NCBI GenBank assembly: GCA_032622095.1 | Contig: CP136064.1 | Location: 111,898,004-111,962,003, forward strand | Length of the DNA: 64,000 nt | Source: Siphonodentalium dalli | Taxonomy: Eukaryota > Mollusca > Scaphopoda > Gadilida > Siphonodentaliidae | Direction: 5' to 3' | Shown here: positions 24,690 through 34,137 of the stretch, piece after piece | Layout: each line of letters begins with the position of its first letter | Numbering within the stretch: the first letter of the stretch is position 1 | The notes under the pieces: generated by a model | Told to the model about the DNA's origin: nothing | What the model saw: only the letters and a program-made list of their open reading frames with translations | Database searches by the model: none | Position numbers and translations under genes: made by a program

Positions 24690-25565
24690 TGGTACGAGAG
24701 AGATATGCTCTGGTAGTAATGTAACGCTTTAATGCGAAGGCGATATGCCATTATTAGAGCCTACGATTGTGTATTGATGTTAAAACCGATATACATGTTG
24801 TTATTTTGGTGTTCGAGCACTTGAATATAGCGCTTTTGTGCATAGGTGTTAGACCTTGTTAACATGGTTTTAACAATCTGGGTTTTATAAAGCCATGGTA
24901 TAGAATTTTTATATGATGGCATGTGGTCCAAGATAACTTAACCAAATGTTAAACTTCGAATATTTTGTTTGGCATGTTTAATGGGGCTTTTGTGTGCGTT
25001 CTAGAGGCCCATGTGGAATTTCCAAGATGATCGGCATTTGGAAGCGCGTCGGTGCGAGGGTTTGAGGCCCATGATGATAATCAAGATATACTAGTGCTCG
25101 GCATTTAGAACTGGCATCGAGTTTTGGTACGCGAGTGATATGCTTTAGTAGTAATGTAATGCTTTAGTGCGAAGGCGTCATGCCATTATTATAGCATGTT
25201 GTTATTTTGGTGCGCGTCAGTGCGAGGGTCTGAGGCCCATGATAATAATCAGGATACTATGCATTTGGAAGCATGTCGATGAGAGGGCGTGTGGCCCATA
25301 ATAATTCTCAAAATGCTCGGTATTTTGAAGCACGTCTGTGTGAGGGTTTGAGGCTCATGATAATACTCAAGAAGCTCGGAATTTGGAAGCATGCCGGTGC
25401 GAGGGCGTGAGGCCCATGATAATTTCCAATATGCTCGGCATTTGGAAGCACGTATGTGCGAGGGTTTTGAGGCCCATGATAATACTCAAGATGCTCGGCA
25501 TTTGGAAGCATGCCGGAGCAAGGGCGTGAGGCCCATGATAATACTCAAGATGCTAGGCATCAGTG
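24690..25565. repeat. minisatellite of about 60-bp units with a second nested repeat
   Basis: From about 25010, roughly eight diverged units of about 60 bp carry GAGGCCCATGATAATACTCA, then GATGCTCGGCATTTGGAAGC, then a GTGCGAGGG-like end. They are interrupted at 25110-25210 by a copy of 24690-24790 (TGATATGCTTTAGTAGTAATG ... GCGAAGGCG). Because the period is a multiple of three, frames stay open over several units, but the divergence is not codon-like. Confidence 0.85.
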
Positions 25566-25759
25566 ATTATGTATGTATATATGCACATGTATATGTGGAT
25601 TGTTGTAAGGTGTCTGTAACATGGGCAAACACGAATTAATGTTCATGTAGAATACACAAATATGATCAACTTTTCGGTATAATGGAATATATTATCTCAT
25701 TATTAGAAGATTAAAGTTTAATATTTAATGATTCCAACTATCAATTCTTTGTAATGGAT

Positions 25760-25825
25760 CTAGTGGACTCCGGCGCGGATTGATGGCAATGATGGTGTTA
25801 TCATTATTGGAGAATTGGGAATACT
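25760..25825 (+). repeat. 66-bp direct repeat, left copy
   Basis: CTAGTGGACTCCGGCGCGG ... GAATTGGGAATACT matches 26575-26640 with one mismatch. Together they flank a 749-bp block. Confidence 0.9.
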
Positions 25826-25830
25826 GATCA

Positions 25831-26005
25831 GTTTTCAGCGTTTGGTGCAAAGCACATTAGCCGAAAACTTTTGTATTCACTGTTCATGGTAATAATTATC
25901 GCTTCGTGCATGAACAATGAAAATAGGTCACGCTATTATAGAGCGTGTGGTGTCATTTCTAGCCGAATCGCCTTGTATGTCGGGTCAACTCCAAATTTTT
26001 TTGTT
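25831..26005 (+). repeat. dispersed repeat, copy 2 (partner 21503-21692)
   Basis: Near-identical to 21503-21692 apart from a deletion of about 15 bp. It begins 5 bp after the left 66-bp repeat ends. Confidence 0.9.
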
Positions 26006-26574
26006 TCAAACATTTCAGTAATGTTATGGATTGACGGTTCAATAACGTAATGAGATGCGTATGTTGAAACTATATCTGATAAGCATATATTCTTATAACG
26101 CATGAAATCATGCATATTATAGAAAGTTGACGTTGAATTTTTGTTTTTTTTGTTGGAATTATCATTAATAAAAGTTAATTGTAACTTTGAAATGTGCATA
26201 TCGCACCTTATTCAGGAAGTAATAGTTTTATATGTAGTCATTTATATTAAACGCATATAAGTGTGTCATCCGATCACGATCATAGTGTATATATTCGAAC
26301 ATGTTATATATGTTAATTTATATTTGTATTATATAGTGTGTACACAGGTTTGTGTTGCACGATTGATCAATTAGAATGAATTTCCGAACATTCGAGCTGC
26401 GTTAGTGATGTTGGTTTCGGAAAGCAGGTTTCCATCGTTTTTCCCCAAGAGGTTTTTCGTTTGTTTTTCCTGACCGCCAACGCAGACACAGTAGGATGTA
26501 ATTAACCTGTATGTGAAGACGTGTCCGTCCCTTAACTTGTAAGCATGTATACCAATAAACGCTGATGTCGACCC

Positions 26575-26640
26575 CTAGTGGACTCCGGCGCGGCTTGATG
26601 GCAATGATGGTGTTATCATTATTGGAGAATTGGGAATACT
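26575..26640 (+). repeat. 66-bp direct repeat, right copy
   Basis: See the copy at 25760. The sequence just before it contains AATAAA (in ACCAATAAACGCTG), as near a transcript end. 66 bp is too long for a transposase or integrase target duplication; a tandem or template-switch duplication is more likely. Confidence 0.9.
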
Positions 26641-26715
26641 AGCCTATACATGCATTGGTACAGGGTTTTGTTGTTTCATTTTTTTAGCGCGCTGATATTT
26701 TATCGCCAATTGGTG

Positions 26716-26719
26716 ATAT
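26716..26719. repeat. 4-bp target-site duplication, left (ATAT)
   Basis: ATAT directly outside the left LTR matches ATAT at 36369-36372 outside the right LTR. Four-base duplications occur in gypsy-like elements. Confidence 0.7.
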
Positions 26720-27207
26720 TGTGGAAGAATGAAGTCAGTTCTTGTATATCATTTATTCACATCTAATATCAATGTATAGTCAACAGCTTGTGATGGTAAA
26801 TGATACATAATTGTGAATCAATCATAGATGTCATAGAACGACCGAAGGCGTCGCTTATTAATTAGCGACCTGATGTTGATGCCTGCCAATTAGTTTGAAG
26901 AGCCGAAACTAATTGAAGAGTAGATTAATGTCTGGTTTATATATCGCTAATGACTGGTAGCCGTCATTAGTGCATCTCTTTGTCTGTACTGACCCATGGG
27001 TGAACTGGGAATTATTACCTAAGACTCCTTCCTTTGTGGTTAGACTTGCATAACTCATAGGTCGCGGCCTCTCCGAGTATGACCTTGGTAATTTGGTTGG
27101 GGTCACTATAGTTCGATTATATTCTGTCTCCCCATAGGTAAGATGGATATGTTAGTGTGTACTATAACGTCACTTGAATAAGAAGGGGTAGGGGTGATTA
27201 CTCTACA
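26720..27207 (-). repeat. 3' LTR of the Ty3/gypsy element
   Basis: 488 bp, TG...CA ends (on plus, TGTGG ... CTCTACA). On the minus strand it contains a TATA box TATATAAA (plus 26936-26943) and, further downstream, AATAAA (plus 26752-26757), the order expected for U3-R-U5. Confidence 0.95.
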
Positions 27208-27209
27208 TA

Positions 27210-27230
27210 GGGTCCCCCTAATTTTCAGAT
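27210..27230 (-). promoter_or_regulatory. candidate polypurine tract
   Basis: Immediately before the 3' LTR the minus strand reads GAAAATTAGGGGGACCCTA. The purine run is the expected primer for plus-strand DNA synthesis, although CCCTA separates it from the LTR. Confidence 0.5.
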
Positions 27231-29419
27231 TTTGACTAATAGTGTTCAAATCTAGGGGTTTGGTACTTCGGTATGCTTGGACAATGAGTAGAGTTGATTC
27301 AAGGGTTGCCTGTGCATATAAGTTACGACGTGTTGTCATCATAAAAAATTGTATAAATTGAATATATATATCTATGTACATGTAGAAGCCATTTGCATTA
27401 TGAAGAGAGTTGGCATGATGAGGTAACATGAGTGTGATAATATAAAGGGTATCAATATAAATGACATTAGAATACATGTAATGCAATAATAATTATGTTG
27501 AACAATCAGTGGGTGAACGATACTTCGTTCAAGAGTTCATGGATGTGCTCGATTGGCGAGCGCTAATGTCCACTTCCGGCTCCTGGCTTGTTGACAAACT
27601 GTTTCATTATTGCGATAAGATGTGCGTTTGCAAAGCTTGTATTTTTGGAGGCATTCGGTTGTAATGACTTGGAACTGGGGTTGGAAAATAATGATTAAAA
27701 TTGTATGATAATAAAAAAAAATCGGGAGAACTGTTACATGATTAAAATGATTCGGGTGGGACTCAATTGGTTTAAATATTGAGGGAGGGGTGTAGGCTCT
27801 GTTGTTAGTCGTGCTTTGTATATAAAAATATTGGGATTTGTGCGATTGCTTCAAACATGGGCTGCCATTTGCATTCATGTGATATTTATTTGTGGTTGAG
27901 ATAGAAATAAATTTGTTTTCACATAATGTCATATGATTTATACTGGAGTACGATATCAACTGGGTACTTGGGTTTGAAGTTTTACATCGCGCGCGTACGG
28001 TTAAAATATCGATTGATTCGGTCATCATTGATGCTTGGCATTGCTACATCACAATTAAAGTTATATACTCAGATATATGCGCTTGTCCCTTAATGTAGGC
28101 CATCATTTCAACCTATGTTATTGTCATACCCCGCCATGTGACAATTGTATTTGTTGATGTAGCGTGGGGCGATTTTGACACTTGAGATTAAGATATTTTA
28201 CAAGCGGTATATAATTGTGATTATTTGGATAACTTGAACCGGTAAAGCTATCTTTGGGAGTATAATGAATCATGATATGTTTATATGAAGAGTGGTTACG
28301 CATATGTGTTGAGATGCATTTCCTGGCCTCTATACTAGTTCATTTGATCTATGTGGAATCAAAGTTGATCAGACTTTGACTGCACTTCTGTACGGGATCA
28401 ATTTAATGGTCTACATTCTACCCGGCCGGACCAGCGATAATTTTAGCTATGAATCGTCGCTATTGCATTGGATTGAACACAGGGTGGTAACTACGCGTGA
28501 TTATGTGTATGATTACCGTTGTGGTGATTAACACGATTCATTATGACGTAATTGTTTATTCGGTGTCTGTGATAATTATTCCGAAGATGGGGCGTGAATA
28601 ATTTAATTAGTATATGTGTCCGTCGTGACACATGCTATTATCTGAGTGCTAATGAGGCAAAACTGTCTGACAAATTATGAACTTGGCATCTAAACTTGTA
28701 TGAGTGGAAATGCTTCATGTTTCTTGCTTTGATTTAGCATTTAAATTAATGCATGTGATTCGCCTGAAATTTGAAGAGGTCAAAGTTATTCGCGTCTCCC
28801 GAATTGTTGATTGATGTGATAATAAAGCGTGTTGGCCGCCAGGTGATAACTTGCTGGAGATGAAATATTGCCTTGCTGTGAGGGGGCCATGTGCGTGATA
28901 TATACGGGTACATGGCGTTAAATTTCTGTATTATTGGCCAACCCACTTTGTATAGTTCAGATCGGTTTCTTTGATTAATTAAGCCTCGATTTTGTGCATC
29001 TGGGCGGGTTGGTGAAAAGAAATATGTCACCCACTTGGTGCGTGTGTGATTGCCATATCGTGTTACATGCACTGCACATGGTCTGGCAGTCCTGGTTTTG
29101 CGCGATGACAATTCTCTCTTTGTATTGTGTCTTTTTACGACAGGGTGCTATTTATTTATGATAGGTGGAGATTGTCCAATAATATTCGTTGCATTTCGTG
29201 CGGTATAGATCTGGTCGTCTTTGTTAGAAATTGGTAATTTTTACTTTGTCAGTTTGTTTCCTGGAGTTAAGTTGTTGAGTTTTATTCAGTTAAAGTTTAT
29301 ACATGTGTGAGCTGTTTTCGTTTCGTGCATTTGGATATAGAGTTGAGTGTATGAGGTTAGTTGCTTTTATGATTATGTATGTTATCTAATTATGGTAGTT
29401 GTTTACATATTTTATTTTC
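27231..29419 (-). other. 3' non-coding part of the retrotransposon
   Basis: About 2.2 kb between ORF3 and the polypurine tract. Minus-strand frames of 163 codons (27537-28028) and 121 codons (28746-29111) have no recognisable motif; neither shows an envelope-type leader, fusion or anchor segment. The region may be a long 3' UTR, a decayed third gene or captured host DNA. Confidence 0.5.
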
Positions 29420-29710
29420 CTATATCGACATGCTCTGTTCGTCTGTGGTATTTTTGTCGGTTTGAGTGGTTATATCGAAAGGATCATAATTTTCGGTTGA
29501 CATGTTATATGTATCGCAACTGGACTTGCTTTTACGCTTGTTTTGTTGTACTAATTGTTGGGTTGACATGTCATACGGATTGTATGGCTCGGTTGATGAA
29601 CTTGCATTGTACATTTTTGCTTCATCGTTTTGCGTTAGCATATCATAAGGGTTATATGGTTCGGTTGATGAAAATGATTGTTTTTCATGTTCGCGCTTTG
29701 ATGCTATCAA
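29420..29710 (-). CDS. ORF3: small acidic ORF with conserved peptide repeats
   Basis: Open in the -1 frame relative to pol, with a 39-nt overlap upstream and running about 95 codons past the pol stop (29709-29707). It contains three related units: SSTEPYNPYDMLTQ (29630-29671), the same with Ser-Thr (29558-29599), and a looser MSTENYDPFDITTQ (29462-29503). Units 1 and 2 differ at seven codons; six are synonymous third-base changes, which suggests selection on the peptide. No ATG precedes repeat 1; the first ATG lies inside it, so expression would need splicing, reinitiation or a non-AUG start. No slippery heptamer was seen in the overlap. It does not resemble a known envelope. Function unknown. 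Confidence 0.55.
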   Translation of the reverse strand: MIASKREHEKQSFSSTEPYNPYDMLTQNDEAKMYNASSSTEPYNPYDMSTQQLVQQNKRKSKSSCDTYNMSTENYDPFDITTQTDKNTTDEQSMSI

Positions 29711-32700
29711 CTTATGTGAATCTCTGGTAGGGGCACTGGTTCATTTGAATCCGATCCGTCCCGGATGACGCGGTTTTGTCGTATTAACTGTGTTAAAGGG
29801 GCTGTATCGTGGTTCTCATTTTCGGTGTCCGAATTGTTGCTATTACTCGATATGTCAGCATCGGAGCTTTGTGTTGATGACTTATGTGGGAATACAAATC
29901 TGCTTTTCCGAACTTTCTGGTTCTCCTGTAATTGTGGTGTATGCCATTTAGTCGTCGCTAATTTTAAATGTTTGGCATGACTTTTAGATAAACTGCCTGT
30001 AATTTGATTACGAATTACATACGAAACTGGATCATATTTCATACCTAGTTTATGGGTTTGTCTGTGATTCTTAACATAGACCTGGGAACCTATGGGAAAT
30101 TCCGGTATTTTACCTTTACTGTTTTCGTTTCGTTTCGTCTTGACTTGTTTCATATTTTGTTTAACTAATTGAAATGCGAAGTGCTGCTTCTCTAGTAACT
30201 GTTGAATGAGGCATTCACCCGTGTATTTCTGTCGTGGTGTCAGTATCTTGTCAATATTTATTTGGGGGTGTCTGCAGAAAGTTAAAAAATATGGAGAAAA
30301 TTGAGTCGTTGCTGAGACATGAAAATTCATGGCTTCTGATGCGAAGTTGAGAAATAGGTCCCATGATGTTGGATTTCCTTCAGTGAATTTGGCTAATATT
30401 CCGTTGTAGTCGCGGTGAGATCGTTCGCTTGATCCGTTGCTGAAAGGCGCATAGAACGAGGTCTTGCGATGCTGAATAACATAGTAGTTAGATATTATTT
30501 TGAATACCTCACTGCATACGTCACTGCCATTGTCTGATACCAGACAAGCAGGATAACCAAATATGGTGAAATACTGAGTCATAAGTCTTTCAGCAACCAC
30601 TTCTGCGTGTTTTGTGGGAAGCGCATATGCCATTTTGTGTAAACTGAATAAATCTATGACCGTTAAAATGTAGGAATTGCCGCTGGCTGTGGGTGGGTTA
30701 AATTTTCCCATTAAATCTATCGCGATCATTTCCCCTGGTCGGCTCGGTATGTCCGTCATTTGATTTGGAATACGGGCAGTGTTTTGATTTCTTTGTTTAC
30801 AAATGTGGCAATTGTTGGCGAAACTGACTATCATTGGGAACATTCGTGGCCAATAATATCGCAAACGTATGGTATGGTACATTCGTTGGGATCCATAATG
30901 ACCGACAATATGATATTCAGAAATTATCTGCTTAGTCAGCTTTTCCGGGACATAAATGCGCTCCGATGCTTGCTCATTAAATACAGACATATAGTATAGA
31001 ATTCCGTCTTTCAATATATATTGCTTTGTTATCTTTTCGGGTGGTTTATCGGATTTTAATTTGCGAATTATGTCTGATATAATATGGTCCTCTTTTTGCA
31101 TTTCTTCGATATTGGTAGGTACATTTAGTTGTTCATTTTCGGAAATTAATATAGTGTCGGGCAACGTATGCACTTTTTGTTTACCTATTGTCTTGACGTA
31201 ATTTTTTATTTTCTGTGAATCTAATATGTTTAGTGATCCGTCATTGATCGCTATGTCGTATGGCGTTTTCTCTTCGCTCTCCACTGAACACTCTGACATA
31301 CTCTGTTGGTTTGTCGGGTCCACACGAGAACAAAAGTCAGCGGCTATATTTTCAGACCCTTGTATATAAGTAAGTTTTGGATTGTATGCGGAAATTTCAA
31401 TAAACCATTTTTGAATACGTTTATTAGCCATCTGAGTATTTTGAAACATAGAAACTATGGGTAAATGATCTGTTCGTATTTCTACGTCCGATCCTTCTAG
31501 ATAGAAATTGAGTTTCTTTAGACATACATATATGGCGAGTGCTTCGCGCTCTGTAGTACTGTAATTTCGTTGAGAGTGATTCAACTTTTTGCTAACAAAG
31601 CAAATTGGAAATTCCGGGGTTTTGATATCAGTTTCTAATTTGTTTTCTGGGTATGGCTGGACTAATGATCCCCCCACTGAATGCATTGATGCATCGCAAT
31701 ATAAGATCATTTCCCTGTTCCTATCAGGGTAGGCCAGAGTAGGTACTTTAAGCAAATTTTGTTTTAGTGTATCAAAAGCATTTTGACATTCTTCGGACCA
31801 TGCAAATTTTGCGTAACGAGCAGTTAATTTAATTAATGATGCAGCAGTGTCGGAGAAATCTTTACAATAGTTCCGATAAAAATTAAAAATCCCTAATACT
31901 CTACGGACTTCTTTCACTGATGTTGGGTCTGGCACCTCTTGTATGGCTTTAACTTTGGCGGGATCTGGGCGCGTTCCATTTTGTGATACGATATGCCCTA
32001 AAAAATTTACTTCTTTCATATAAAATTGGGACTTTGTTAATCGTGCTACTAATCCATACTCTCTGAGTCGTTTGAATACTATTTTGAGGTGCTGTTTATG
32101 GAGGGCCTCCGTTTCGCTGTGACAAATTAAATCGTCGACGAAGCTGTCGACAAAACTTAACCCTTCCAATGCTTTATGGATTAATGTCAAAAACGTCGCG
32201 CTCGAGTTGCAATAGCCAAATGGGGCCCTTGTGAAAGAAAACAATCCGAAATCTGTGTTCATAGTTAACTTTTCTTGATGTTCTTTGAGAACACCGATAA
32301 CATAATAAGCTTGGCTAATGTCGATTGTGGAAAAAACTTTGGATTTTTGGAGGCGGCTGGAAACTTCGGTAAAAGAGGGGAGGTACCATCGTAATGGGAC
32401 GGTGATTTTATTTAGCTTTCTCAGGTCTATACATAGTCTATAATTTTGATTTCCATTAGGATCTACGATTCCCTTACGGATCAATAAGGCAGGGAATGAC
32501 CAACTCGCGTTTGTAGTTTTCTTTATAATACCAGCATCTAATAATTTTTGAAGTGCTTTTTCCATGTGTTCGCGTCTATGTAATGGAGTAGGATACGCAC
32601 GACAAAAGATAGGTTCTGCATCTGGTTTGGTATCAACACGCATGACTATTTTATCGCAAAATCCTACCTTATTTGGATCGTTTGTAAACACATCTTGATA

Positions 32701-34122
32701 TTGGGAGACCAGTTCAAGTAGTTCAATTTTGTGGTGGTCGGGGGCACAGATATCGTCCAATTTGAAAGGTTTCTGGCCAGCCTTAGATATATTTGTTTGA
32801 TTTTCTATACTAAATACTTCTTGAGAATCATTCATTTTATTTGTGGTGGGTACCTTAGCCTTTGTTTGACAGATCTGGTCTGAACTTAGGCCATGTGTTT
32901 TCGCAACTATATTACCTTTAAATATAGACATATACGAGTCTGAATTATTCATGATCATGACCGGTATATCTCGTTTTGATGCAGAAACTATCCCGTCCAT
33001 AATGGACACATTAGGTTCATCCTTAAATATGCCGATATCGGCGTGACTTACTCCAAGATATGGTGTCTCATACATGTCTGGTGTACCAATTATTTTTGTG
33101 TTCACCAATGCACATGAATGGGGTGGTAATTTGATATCTTGCCGCGAACGTATCAATGATGCTATATGTAAATCCTGTAACATGGGAAATGTTTTGTTGC
33201 CTACTCTAAATGCATTCAAATCGAAATAGAGTCTTACATGTTTGTCTGTTAAAAAATCGCGACCAAAAATCGCTGATCTTGCTAGGTTGGGTAATATAAA
33301 GAATTTATGTACTAATGACATTGATCCAATTTTGAAGGGCAAATGTATACTGCCGTATACTTGCATATTTTGGCCTGTTGCTGAGGTCAGAATTATTTTT
33401 TCTTTTATAAACGGGGGCTTATTTGGAAGGGAGCGATATACGTCATATTTTAAGCAACTTGTACTTGCCCCAGAGTCAAGTAATGCCCTAATGCGTTGGT
33501 TACCAATTTTAATAATTGTTGAACAAGGCGTTTGCTGTTGCAGTCCTTGTGCAATCTCTGCATGGTATTTGAGTTTAGGTAATGTATGCAATTGCATCTG
33601 TTCCGACTGGTTATTTATACTTTGACAGTTTTTAATCGGCTCATTATTATTATTATTTTGGTAAACTGTTGCAATTCGATTAGCTTGTCGTTGGTTTCGA
33701 GTTTTAGTGTTTACTTCACTATTAATGTCCTTTTGTTTGGGAACGATCTTATGTAATCGTTTATTCATATCTGTTCTAACGTGACCAGCGGAATTTCTAT
33801 TTATAATTGGGGAATGCACGTGTTTGTTCGTGCTCGTATCAGCATGATAAGATGTATTAGGTTTCACTTTATTGGCCTGGTCTGAACGATGTCTCTGTTC
33901 TTTTATAGTAACATGTGCTGCTCTGGTGTTTAGGGTACCAGTCGCTGGTTTAGTTGCATAACTACTTAGCTTCTGGTAATTAGGTGGACATTTATTTATG
34001 GTCATATGTTTTGACGGTGTTTTGAATACGGTTTTAGTTTGATATCTCGCGCTCTGATGTGATGTATTATGATGATGATGATTATGATTTTTAGAATGTC
34101 CTTGCGGCTTCTTCAAAGACAT
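29707..34122 (-). CDS. pol: Ty3/gypsy Pol polyprotein
   Basis: 1,471 codons after the ATG, but probably made as a Gag-Pol fusion by -1 frameshifting. Residues 1-190 are basic, His/Asn-rich linker. The aspartic protease motif is DSGAS at 216-220. Reverse transcriptase spans about 490-740, with the active site FVDDL at 661-665 (Phe replaces the more usual Tyr). RNase H is at about 805-935 (acidic residues D810, E858 or E860, D885, D929). The integrase zinc finger has H1071, H1075, C1105 and C1108; the catalytic triad is D1136, D1197 and E1233 (DD35E spacing). The C-terminal integrase portion (1340-1390) is followed by a Ser/Asn/Asp-rich tail without a chromodomain. No stop or frameshift breaks the domains. 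It makes DNA copies of the element RNA and integrates them. Confidence 0.95.
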   Translation of the reverse strand: MSLKKPQGHSKNHNHHHHNTSHQSARYQTKTVFKTPSKHMTINKCPPNYQKLSSYATKPATGTLNTRAAHVTIKEQRHRSDQANKVKPNTSYHADTSTNKHVHSPIINRNSAGHVRTDMNKRLHKIVPKQKDINSEVNTKTRNQRQANRIATVYQNNNNNEPIKNCQSINNQSEQMQLHTLPKLKYHAEIAQGLQQQTPCSTIIKIGNQRIRALLDSGASTSCLKYDVYRSLPNKPPFIKEKIILTSATGQNMQVYGSIHLPFKIGSMSLVHKFFILPNLARSAIFGRDFLTDKHVRLYFDLNAFRVGNKTFPMLQDLHIASLIRSRQDIKLPPHSCALVNTKIIGTPDMYETPYLGVSHADIGIFKDEPNVSIMDGIVSASKRDIPVMIMNNSDSYMSIFKGNIVAKTHGLSSDQICQTKAKVPTTNKMNDSQEVFSIENQTNISKAGQKPFKLDDICAPDHHKIELLELVSQYQDVFTNDPNKVGFCDKIVMRVDTKPDAEPIFCRAYPTPLHRREHMEKALQKLLDAGIIKKTTNASWSFPALLIRKGIVDPNGNQNYRLCIDLRKLNKITVPLRWYLPSFTEVSSRLQKSKVFSTIDISQAYYVIGVLKEHQEKLTMNTDFGLFSFTRAPFGYCNSSATFLTLIHKALEGLSFVDSFVDDLICHSETEALHKQHLKIVFKRLREYGLVARLTKSQFYMKEVNFLGHIVSQNGTRPDPAKVKAIQEVPDPTSVKEVRRVLGIFNFYRNYCKDFSDTAASLIKLTARYAKFAWSEECQNAFDTLKQNLLKVPTLAYPDRNREMILYCDASMHSVGGSLVQPYPENKLETDIKTPEFPICFVSKKLNHSQRNYSTTEREALAIYVCLKKLNFYLEGSDVEIRTDHLPIVSMFQNTQMANKRIQKWFIEISAYNPKLTYIQGSENIAADFCSRVDPTNQQSMSECSVESEEKTPYDIAINDGSLNILDSQKIKNYVKTIGKQKVHTLPDTILISENEQLNVPTNIEEMQKEDHIISDIIRKLKSDKPPEKITKQYILKDGILYYMSVFNEQASERIYVPEKLTKQIISEYHIVGHYGSQRMYHTIRLRYYWPRMFPMIVSFANNCHICKQRNQNTARIPNQMTDIPSRPGEMIAIDLMGKFNPPTASGNSYILTVIDLFSLHKMAYALPTKHAEVVAERLMTQYFTIFGYPACLVSDNGSDVCSEVFKIISNYYVIQHRKTSFYAPFSNGSSERSHRDYNGILAKFTEGNPTSWDLFLNFASEAMNFHVSATTQFSPYFLTFCRHPQINIDKILTPRQKYTGECLIQQLLEKQHFAFQLVKQNMKQVKTKRNENSKGKIPEFPIGSQVYVKNHRQTHKLGMKYDPVSYVIRNQITGSLSKSHAKHLKLATTKWHTPQLQENQKVRKSRFVFPHKSSTQSSDADISSNSNNSDTENENHDTAPLTQLIRQNRVIRDGSDSNEPVPLPEIHIS

Positions 34123-34137
34123 TCTTACATGTTTAAA
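34093..34137 (-). promoter_or_regulatory. -1 ribosomal frameshift signal at the gag-pol junction
   Basis: On the minus strand the last gag codons read TAT TTA AAC ATG TAA. T-TTA-AAC is the canonical slippery heptamer UUUAAAC in the gag frame (plus 34131-34137). After a 5-nt spacer (ATGTA) come a 12-nt arm AGAATGTCTTTG, a 9-nt loop, and its partner CAAGGACATTCT, giving 12 pairs including one G-U. A -1 slip leads straight into the pol frame, which passes through the pol ATG. Confidence 0.85.

Noticed and set aside
25308-25565. CRISPR-like array
   Set aside because: Contiguous diverged 60-bp units without constant repeats and unique spacers, in eukaryotic DNA.
27537-28028. 163-codon minus-strand ORF in the retrotransposon, considered as env
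   Set aside because: No signal peptide, fusion peptide or anchor; no Kozak context or motif; composition like non-coding DNA.
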